Below are positions 52,480-59,392 of a DNA stretch of 64,000 nucleotides, in pieces. The notes below the pieces were generated by a model. That model saw only the letters and a program-made list of their open reading frames with translations. It ran no database searches and was not told the DNA's origin. This DNA is from CAZPUI01 sp964415525 (lineage in GTDB: Bacteria > Acidobacteriota > Holophagae > Holophagales > Holophagaceae): positions 1-64,000 of the forward strand of contig CAYQAS010000006.1 in NCBI GenBank assembly GCA_964415525.1, in the 5' to 3' direction. Position 1 is the first letter of the stretch, and every line of letters begins with the position of its first letter. The translations under genes were made by a program, and so were the position numbers.

Positions 52480-53772
52480 CTATGGGAGGTCCGCCCACTC
52501 CTCGAGGCCCTCGATCACGTCCCGCACCCCGGGGCCGAATCGGGCGTTGCTCAGCCAGTCGAGACCTGTCGGTAGGCCTTCCAGGGCCGTCCGGACATGG
52601 GTGCGGTGGCCGATTTCGGCTCGGGGAATGGCGTTCGGACTGTTTTCCTCCCGGGTCTGAATGGGAGGTGGCAGGTTCGGAACCCAGAATTTCAGACGGT
52701 CGAAGGTCCAGTTCCAGTCCTTCGCGGTCTCAGGGTGGGGGTCTTGCCAGAGGGCGCTGTCCCCGATGAAGGAGCGCAGCTGCATGAGATCTCTCGGGGC
52801 GCAGCCCTTGTCGATCCAGCTGGGAACGAGGGTGCCCAGGTAAGGTCGACCCTCGGGCGGGTGGATGAGAAAGCCGAAGCCGTCGGCAATGGGCATGACC
52901 GGCGCGTGGCGGCTGTGCCAGAGCTTGACGGAGGTATAGGGGATCGATCGCAACGCCTGGGCGCTCTGGGGGGCCACATCGTCCAGCAGTGGCGCGGCCT
53001 CGAAGGCGGGCAGGGCCAGAATGACGCGATCCGCGGTGGTCTCGTGGCCTTCGGCCTGGACGCGCCAGCGGCCGTCCTCCAGCCGATCCACGCGGTGGGC
53101 CCGGAGCCCCGTGCGGGCGAGGGGAAGGCGGGAGGCGAGGCGGTCGGAAAGGGCGCCCATGCCGCCCTCGGGCACCTGCAGATGGCTCACACCGCTCTTG
53201 CGCACGCCATTGAATAGGCTGCCGTGGGCTTCCCATTTCCGCAGAAGCGGGAGGGCATCCACACTCAGCACTTCGGGAGGACTGGCCAGGATGCCGGCCA
53301 CCATGGCGGGCAGCAGCTGATCCGCCATGCCACGACCGGCACGGCGGGTGATGAAGGCATGCAGCCCTTCCTCCGGTTCTTCGGGCCCCACGGCGGGAAA
53401 GGGCTCCATGAACATGCGCAGCTTGGCGCCCAGCGTCATGAGCGGGGTGGTGACCAGTCCGATGGGGTGCCCAGGCACGGGCACCAGCCGACCGCCCTTG
53501 CCCACCCACCGGGCGCCCTTGCCGGGGTTCTTGAGAGGTAGGTCCAAGGCTGCGAACAGCTTCTGAGCCGGACTGCCGTCCCTTACCAGGATGCCCTGGG
53601 GGCCGCGTTCCACCCGTCCGGGCTCGCCATCTGGTCCGGGCCAGTCCAGGGTCTGCACCCAGCCGCCTACCCGGGGCTCCGCCTCCCAGATTTCTGTAGA
53701 AAGCCCGCGCCGCTGGAGATGCCAAGCCGCCAACAGGCCAGAAATGCCGCCGCCGAGGATCAGGGTGTGCAT
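52480..53772 (-). CDS. hemY: Protoporphyrinogen oxidase
   Basis: 430 aa FAD enzyme oxidising proto- or coproporphyrinogen. The Rossmann motif LILGGGISGLLAAWHL and the EAEPRVGGWVQT segment are typical. RRAGRGMADQLLPAMVAGIL is a PPOX substrate-channel motif. The C-terminal FAD loop is weakly conserved. It is 82 bases from pilZ and 75 bases upstream of rrf2, all on the minus strand. Confidence 0.88.
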   Translation of the reverse strand: MHTLILGGGISGLLAAWHLQRRGLSTEIWEAEPRVGGWVQTLDWPGPDGEPGRVERGPQGILVRDGSPAQKLFAALDLPLKNPGKGARWVGKGGRLVPVPGHPIGLVTTPLMTLGAKLRMFMEPFPAVGPEEPEEGLHAFITRRAGRGMADQLLPAMVAGILASPPEVLSVDALPLLRKWEAHGSLFNGVRKSGVSHLQVPEGGMGALSDRLASRLPLARTGLRAHRVDRLEDGRWRVQAEGHETTADRVILALPAFEAAPLLDDVAPQSAQALRSIPYTSVKLWHSRHAPVMPIADGFGFLIHPPEGRPYLGTLVPSWIDKGCAPRDLMQLRSFIGDSALWQDPHPETAKDWNWTFDRLKFWVPNLPPPIQTREENSPNAIPRAEIGHRTHVRTALEGLPTGLDWLSNARFGPGVRDVIEGLEEWADLP

Positions 53773-53853
53773 GATGGACTCACCACAATAGAGGTCACGT
53801 CCACCCTAGCGCAGCTGAACTCCCCTGGGACGATCAGATACGTTGTGGTGCTT

Positions 53854-54231
53854 TCATGCGGGATTCGCGAGGGCCTCGGCGAATTCTTCCGCCAGGACGC
53901 CGGGATCCGGCGCATGTCGCATAAGGAAGTTGTGGAGGCGCTCGGTGCCGCGGTCGCCGAGGAGCTGGGTGAAGCGCACCGCCATGCCCCGGCGATCCTT
54001 GCGGGCGACGACGCCCCAGGCCAAGAGCTTCTCCACCGAGGCGGCCTCCTCGATAAAGATGATGATATGGCAGGGCTTGCCGAGGGGCAGATCCGCATCG
54101 GTATGGAGGTAGAGGCCGCCCTGACTCACGTTGACGCCCTCAGCGGGGATCGTTTCATAGTCGGCCATGACCTTGACCCGGAATCCTACGGGAACCCGAA
54201 TGAAGCGGCGATGATCGAGGCTGGTGGTCAT
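53854..54231 (-). CDS. PilZ domain protein
   Basis: 125 aa, a single PilZ domain with the c-di-GMP motif DHRRFIRVP (RxxxR) and NVSQGGLYL (D/NxSxxG). It probably binds c-di-GMP. The ATG at 54231 has GGGAG upstream; an earlier in-frame ATG gives an unlikely N-terminus. It lies between hemH and hemY. Confidence 0.88.
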   Translation of the reverse strand: MTTSLDHRRFIRVPVGFRVKVMADYETIPAEGVNVSQGGLYLHTDADLPLGKPCHIIIFIEEAASVEKLLAWGVVARKDRRGMAVRFTQLLGDRGTERLHNFLMRHAPDPGVLAEEFAEALANPA

Positions 54232-54350
54232 GGAACTCCCCGGCAGAGCGGAAGGCAGGCACATCGGCATGTCCACTTCTTCGGAGAGAAGACTGCCCAT
54301 CTTCTATTCTGGCAGCGGGTGCTGTTTCTATGCAGCGGGCAAGGGCTGCC

Positions 54351-55304
54351 TCAGCTCAGGGCTTCGAGGGTGCGGCGGGTCAGGCAACGCAGAAATGAGG
54401 GATGCAGTCCCGGGGCGGGCACGCGGGTCCAGCTCCGAATGCCGAGCTCCTTCGCGAGTTCTCGATACTCGATGTCGAGTTCGTGCAGCGTTTCAATGTG
54501 CTCGCCCACGAAACTGAGGGGGACCACCACCACATCCTTGCCGGACAGGTCTCCGAGGACGGAGCCGAGGCTGGGTTCCAGCCACTTCACGGGTCCCACC
54601 TTGCTCTGGTAACCCAGCCGGGTGCCGCCGGGAAGGGAGCCTAGGCGGCTCTTCAGGGCTTCCACCGTGGCGTGGATCTCGCGTTCGTACGGATCCCCAC
54701 CGAGGATCTGCTTCAGGGGCAGACTGTGGGCGCTGAAGACCAACGTGGCGCCAGGGCAGGATGTCATGGCCTCCCGGATGCGCACTTCGAGGGCGTCCAG
54801 ATAGTCGGGGTCGGTGGCGAAGTCCTCCACACCTGGGCGGAGGGTCATTCCGAACTTCGGTGCGAGGCGCTCGAGTTCCCTTACGCTGCTGCCGGTGGTG
54901 GCATGGCAAGCGTGGGGATAGAGGGTGACGGGGACGAGCTCGGTCACACCCTGGCGCCGAAGGCTCTCCAGGACGCCCGCAGCGCGGGGAGACGCATAGC
55001 GGAAGACGAGGCGCACCGGGCACTCGAAGCCTTCAGCGCGGAGCGCGGCACGCAGGGCTGCCGCCTGAGCGGCGGTCTCGCGGAGGATGGGGCTGCCGCC
55101 GCCGATTTCGGCGTAGCGCCCCTGAACGGCCTTGAGGCGGGACGCCACGATCGCCCGGGCAATCAGCGGCTGCAACAGGGCGGGGCCGAGTTTGATGATG
55201 TCCCGGTCGCTGAACAACTCCAGAAGGAAGGGGCGGACGTCCCGGAGTCGCAGTGGACCTCCAAGATTCAACAGCAGGATAGCGGTGTTAAACATCGGAT
55301 TCAT
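54351..55304 (-). CDS. hemH: Ferrochelatase
   Basis: 317 aa, inserts iron into protoporphyrin IX (or coproporphyrin III). ILLLNLGGPLRLRDVRPFL opens the fold. The family segment RYAEIGGGSPI and the catalytic histidine in LVFSAHSLPLK are clear, and LSFVGEHIETLHELDIEY carries the second conserved Glu. The start is uncertain: ATG 55304 or 55295. The upstream 360 bp separates it from the divergent BNR protein gene. Confidence 0.93.
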   Translation of the reverse strand: MNPMFNTAILLLNLGGPLRLRDVRPFLLELFSDRDIIKLGPALLQPLIARAIVASRLKAVQGRYAEIGGGSPILRETAAQAAALRAALRAEGFECPVRLVFRYASPRAAGVLESLRRQGVTELVPVTLYPHACHATTGSSVRELERLAPKFGMTLRPGVEDFATDPDYLDALEVRIREAMTSCPGATLVFSAHSLPLKQILGGDPYEREIHATVEALKSRLGSLPGGTRLGYQSKVGPVKWLEPSLGSVLGDLSGKDVVVVPLSFVGEHIETLHELDIEYRELAKELGIRSWTRVPAPGLHPSFLRCLTRRTLEALS

Positions 55305-55319
55305 GGCGGTGGATCTCAC

Positions 55320-55660
55320 TGGGAAAGGGTTCTGCCATCCATAGGACCGCCTTTGGGGGGTGCTGTTCCAGAGGAAGGTGGTGCTTCTCTCGAATGACGC
55401 GATCGGGAGGCTCTCGAATCGCGGTGTGTATCAGAAAAAAACGAGAGTAATTCCATCACAGGTTGGTTGATCGATGGAACCATCTCGATGATCAGCAAAT
55501 ATCGAATCGAGATACATCGCAAGTATACATAGTGTGTATTTATGGTCTGTGACGATTGCGTGACGCGAAATAGTCCATTAGCATCAAGTGGTTATCACGA
55601 TCTTCTTCAAACCGAAACTCAGCCATGTGCCCCGAATAGGTACATGGCTTCACTTGGAGC
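55320..55660. other. Non-coding divergent region with operator-like repeats, AT-rich centre
   Basis: No gene. ATCTCGAT/ATCGAGAT inverted repeats at 55482-55489 and 55506-55513 lie in an AT-rich stretch (55420-55570) that probably holds the promoters for hemH (minus) and the BNR gene (plus). No c-di-GMP riboswitch motif was recognised. Confidence 0.45.
55621..55649 (+). promoter_or_regulatory. Leader hairpin just before the BNR protein ribosome site
   Basis: AGCCATGTGCC/GGTACATGGCT, 11 bp with one G-U, loop CCGAATA. It ends 5 bases before the GGAG at 55655, so it could affect translation or mRNA stability. Confidence 0.5.
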
Positions 55661-55665
55661 ACCCT

Positions 55666-58600
55666 ATGGGTTCCCTCTCTTACCTCGCCCTTGCCCTGGT
55701 CGCCTTGCCGCTTGCAGCGGGCGATGAGTTGCCTCAGGCGAAAGTTCGCCAGTACCTCGATCAGATCGTGGAAGACCGGTCGGGTCCCTTGACTGCCGGC
55801 CAGCACGGCATCACCGACAAGCCCACGGCTCGCCGCGAGGCCCACCTCCGTTGGTTCGGCGAGTGGAGCCCGGAATTCCGGTCCCACATGCTGGGTTTGG
55901 CGGAACAGGAGCGCGGGCGATATCGGCACATGATCCCCGGCGGAGGTACACCTGCCCTGCGAGGTGAAGTGCCTTCCGTCGAGATGGCGGCCGCAGCGGC
56001 CTCCGGCACCTGGGTCAATCTCGGCCCCACCAAGGCGGATGTCATCCAGAATGGCGGCAGCAGCCTGGCCAAGACGGACAGCGGTCGTCCCCGCGCCATC
56101 CTCGTGGATCCCAACAACGCCCAGGTCATCTATGTCTGCACCGCCGGGGGCGGTGTGTGGAAGACCACCAACGGCGGCACGAACTGGACACCCATCACCG
56201 AGGCGCTGGGTTCGCTCTCCAGCGGCTACTTGGCCATGGACCCCGTGGACAGCAACGTCCTGTATCTGGGACTCGGCGATCCCTTTGATGGCACCGGCAT
56301 CGGGCTCGTGAAGTCCACGGATGGCGGCGCCACCTGGGGTGCCGTGACCACGCTTGGCACCTCTCGCGCCATTCGCAACATCGCGGTTCATCCGACCAAT
56401 CGCAACGTGGTGATGGTCTCCACCAACGCTGGCCTCTACCGCTCCACGGACGCCGGTGCGAGCTACACCCTCGTGGCGACCGCTCCCGCCACCTACGCAT
56501 GCTGGGATGTGGCCTGGGCGGGTGGGGACAGTTTCGTCCTCTCCGCCGAGACCGACCCCGCCAATGCCAACGGTGAGACCGCCGGCAAGCTCTTCCGCTC
56601 CACGGATGGTGGCGCCACCTGGGTCGCCGCGACGGGCACCGGCGCCACTGCCACCCGGATCTCTCTCGCGGTCGCGCCGAGCAACCGTCAGCGCCTCTAC
56701 GCCATGGCCTCCGACAGCGCCGGCCAGCTGCTGAACCTCTACAAGAGCTTGGACGGCGGCGCAACCTGGGCCACCGTGACGAAGACCGGCGTCACCGATA
56801 TTCTAAATGGGCAGGGCTGGTACAACCACATGGTCATGGTGGATCGGACCAATCCGGATACGGTCTACATCGGCGGCGCCCTTTACGTGGCCAAGAGCAC
56901 CAACGCGGGCTCCAGCTGGGCCAAGAAGTCCGACTGGCTGGCCCAGAACAGCCTGCCATACGTCCACGCGGACATGCACTGCGCCACCCAGGATGCCAAT
57001 GGCGCCATCTATGTCGGTTCTGACGGCGGCGTGTTCAAGACCACGGATGGCGGCACCACCTTCACGGACGTGATGAATGTCGGCATCACCAGCCACCTGA
57101 TCTACTCCGTGGGCTCGAGCCTGGCTTCTCCGAACGCGATCATTGGCGGCTTCCAGGACAACGGCACGCGGGTGAGAAGTGGCGCGACCTCCACGTTCAA
57201 CCAGTACGTCGGTGGGGACGGCTTCGGTTCGGTCATGCACCCCGTGACGGCCAACACGTACCTGGGATCCCTCTACTACACCCGGATCTACAAGAGCACG
57301 AACGGCACCACCTTCACCTCCGCTTCAAGCGGGATCACCGAGTCGAACAACACTTCGTCCGCTCCCTTCATCACCCGCATCGCCCTGGGACTTGGGGATG
57401 CCACCGGCAACACCGTCTACACCTTCGTCAATACCAAGGTCTACAAATCCACGAACTTTGCCGGATCCTGGACGGCCATGGGCACCAGCGGCCTGCCGAC
57501 GGCGAGCTGGACCATCCGCAACATCGGCTCCGCCAAGAGCAACGCCAACGTGGTGGGTCTCGTGGCCAACGCCAGTCAGGTGTTCCTGACGAGCAATGCC
57601 GGGAGCAGCTGGATCAAGGCGGGGGCGATTCCGAATTCCGCCGGGTACCTCAGCAGCGTGGCCTTCGATCCCACGGATTACAACGTGGTCTATGTGACTT
57701 CCCTGGCCGCTGATGCGACCAAGAATCACATCTGGAAGTCCAGCAACTTCGGCACCTCCTGGACCTCTGTCGATGGCACCGGGCTGCCGGCAGGCGCCCC
57801 CGTGAACCAGGTGGTCGTGGACCCCGGAGATCGGAACGTGCTCTTCGCCGCCACCCACCTCGGCCTCTACCGAAGTGCGGACGGTGGCACTTCTTGGGTG
57901 CGCTGGGGCAGTGGGCTCCCACTCGTGAACGTCATGGATCTCTGGGTCGCTCCGGATTCCAGCAAGGTGCGCGTGGCGACTTTTGGCCGCGGTTTCTGGG
58001 AACTGCAGGGCACCGTTACGCCCACGGCGCCGAGCATCACCAGCCACCCCCAGAGTGTCACGGTGGCCAGCGGTGCCACGGCGACCTTCAACGTCTCAGC
58101 TGGTGGATCGACGCCCCTCAGCTACCAGTGGAAGAAGGCTGGTTCGGAAATCGCCGGTGCCACCACGGCGAGCTACACCACACCCGCCACGACATCAACT
58201 GACAACAACAGCTCCTTCACCGTCGTGGTGACCAACAGTGTCGGCAGCGTCACTTCGAACGCCGCCATTCTCACCGTGACCAGCCCCTCGGCCCCCAGCA
58301 TCACCACGCAGCCTGCCAATCAGAGCGTGACCGCTGGGCAGACCGCCACCTTCAGCGTGGTGGCTTCGGGCACCGGGCCCCTGAGCTACCAGTGGATGAA
58401 GGGTGGCGTGAATGTCACCGGCGCCACCGCTTCCAGCTACACGACGCCGGCCACCACCACCGCCGACAACAACAGCAGCTTCACGGTGAAGGTCAGCAAT
58501 AGCGCCGGGAATGTGACGTCCAACGCCGCGCTGCTCACCGTGTTGAGCGGCCCCACCACCTACAACGAGGTGGAGTCCAACAACACCACCAGCACGGCGA

Positions 58601-58917
58601 ATGTCGTGGCGGATACGGTCACCAAGGTCGTGGGCTACATCAGCAGCACGACGGACGGCGACTACTTCAAGCTCAATGTGGGTGCGGGCCGGACGCTGAA
58701 GGTCGTCATGACGGGGCCCACGGGAACGGCCTACGACTACGACCTCTACTTCTACAACGCGGCCGGTACCCAGTTGGGTGCAGGGACGGGAGCCACCACC
58801 AGCGAGACGGTCAGCTGGGCCAACACCACGGGCGCGAATGCCGTCGTTACGGTCTTCGTGAAGCGCTACAAGGGCAGCAGCACCACCACGCCCTACAACC
58901 TCGCCATCACCCGCTAG
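55666..58917 (+). CDS. Secreted BNR/sortilin-like propeller protein with Ig-like and PPC domains
   Basis: 1083 aa. A signal peptide (SLSYLALALVALPLAAG) is followed by a ~110-residue helical pro-region. A large propeller region (about 115-785) has repeated Asp-box-like motifs (KTTNGGTNWTP, KSTDGGATWGA, RSTDGGATWVA, KTTDGGTTFTD). Two Ig-like domains of ~90 residues follow (SITSHPQSVTVASGATATF, SITTQPANQSVTAGQTATF), each ending VTSNAA. A C-terminal PPC-like domain closes the protein (YNEVESNNTTSTANVV). Many xyloglucanase (GH74) and VPS10-like proteins look like this; catalytic residues were not identified. Confidence 0.82.
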   Translation: MGSLSYLALALVALPLAAGDELPQAKVRQYLDQIVEDRSGPLTAGQHGITDKPTARREAHLRWFGEWSPEFRSHMLGLAEQERGRYRHMIPGGGTPALRGEVPSVEMAAAAASGTWVNLGPTKADVIQNGGSSLAKTDSGRPRAILVDPNNAQVIYVCTAGGGVWKTTNGGTNWTPITEALGSLSSGYLAMDPVDSNVLYLGLGDPFDGTGIGLVKSTDGGATWGAVTTLGTSRAIRNIAVHPTNRNVVMVSTNAGLYRSTDAGASYTLVATAPATYACWDVAWAGGDSFVLSAETDPANANGETAGKLFRSTDGGATWVAATGTGATATRISLAVAPSNRQRLYAMASDSAGQLLNLYKSLDGGATWATVTKTGVTDILNGQGWYNHMVMVDRTNPDTVYIGGALYVAKSTNAGSSWAKKSDWLAQNSLPYVHADMHCATQDANGAIYVGSDGGVFKTTDGGTTFTDVMNVGITSHLIYSVGSSLASPNAIIGGFQDNGTRVRSGATSTFNQYVGGDGFGSVMHPVTANTYLGSLYYTRIYKSTNGTTFTSASSGITESNNTSSAPFITRIALGLGDATGNTVYTFVNTKVYKSTNFAGSWTAMGTSGLPTASWTIRNIGSAKSNANVVGLVANASQVFLTSNAGSSWIKAGAIPNSAGYLSSVAFDPTDYNVVYVTSLAADATKNHIWKSSNFGTSWTSVDGTGLPAGAPVNQVVVDPGDRNVLFAATHLGLYRSADGGTSWVRWGSGLPLVNVMDLWVAPDSSKVRVATFGRGFWELQGTVTPTAPSITSHPQSVTVASGATATFNVSAGGSTPLSYQWKKAGSEIAGATTASYTTPATTSTDNNSSFTVVVTNSVGSVTSNAAILTVTSPSAPSITTQPANQSVTAGQTATFSVVASGTGPLSYQWMKGGVNVTGATASSYTTPATTTADNNSSFTVKVSNSAGNVTSNAALLTVLSGPTTYNEVESNNTTSTANVVADTVTKVVGYISSTTDGDYFKLNVGAGRTLKVVMTGPTGTAYDYDLYFYNAAGTQLGAGTGATTSETVSWANTTGANAVVTVFVKRYKGSSTTTPYNLAITR

Positions 58918-58933
58918 AATTTTCGGTTTTCTG

Positions 58934-58961
58934 AGAGAGGCCGCCCTCGGGCGGCCTCTCT
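58934..58961 (+). terminator. Rho-independent terminator of the BNR gene
   Basis: AGAGAGGCCGCCC pairs with GGGCGGCCTCTCT (13 bp) and is followed by TTGTTGTGAC on the plus strand. Confidence 0.9.
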
Positions 58962-58965
58962 TTGT

Positions 58966-59392
58966 TGTGACAAAATTTATAAAAAATTCAGATCTATGCG
59001 CGCGACGCGCTATTTGCGGCGCGACTCGTTGATTAGTTGATTAAATCAACCATCACGAACTGCGAAACGCATACCGACTATGATGGCGCCTTAAAAGGGG
59101 AACAGCATGATAAATGCGCTAAAACTATAATAATGTACACAATATAAAGTGTTAAATATTTATAAATTCGTGTAATGGTCCAGTTTTTCTTTCTGTGCTA
59201 GTCCGGGGTTTCTTGCTTGACAAGGTTGATTCTAAAAATCATCAATAGCAAACACACGCCCCTGATCTTCTTCATTCTGGTGGTCCAAGGTCCTGAGTCC
59301 GATCACGCTCGGGGCCTTGGCATGTTCCGGCCTGACGCGCCTTGGGGCGCGTCCATCGCCTTTCCTGCGGGAATGGTTCTAGGAGAGCCTCC
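58966..59392 (+). promoter_or_regulatory. AT-rich non-coding leader before the CBM2 protein gene
   Basis: A 427-bp stretch far richer in A and T than the rest of the window, without a convincing gene. It holds a GTTGAT-TAA-ATCAAC palindrome near 59047-59061 and a consensus -35 TTGACA at 59217-59222 with no good -10 (nearest candidates CATCAA or TCAATA). AGGAGAG at 59381-59387 is the ribosome site for the CBM2 gene. The base change suggests foreign or recently exchanged DNA, or a strongly regulated promoter. Confidence 0.5.

Noticed and set aside
55320..59392. c-di-GMP (GEMM) riboswitch before the secreted protein genes
   Set aside because: The leaders contain hairpins, but none of the conserved GEMM-I or GEMM-II sequence blocks.
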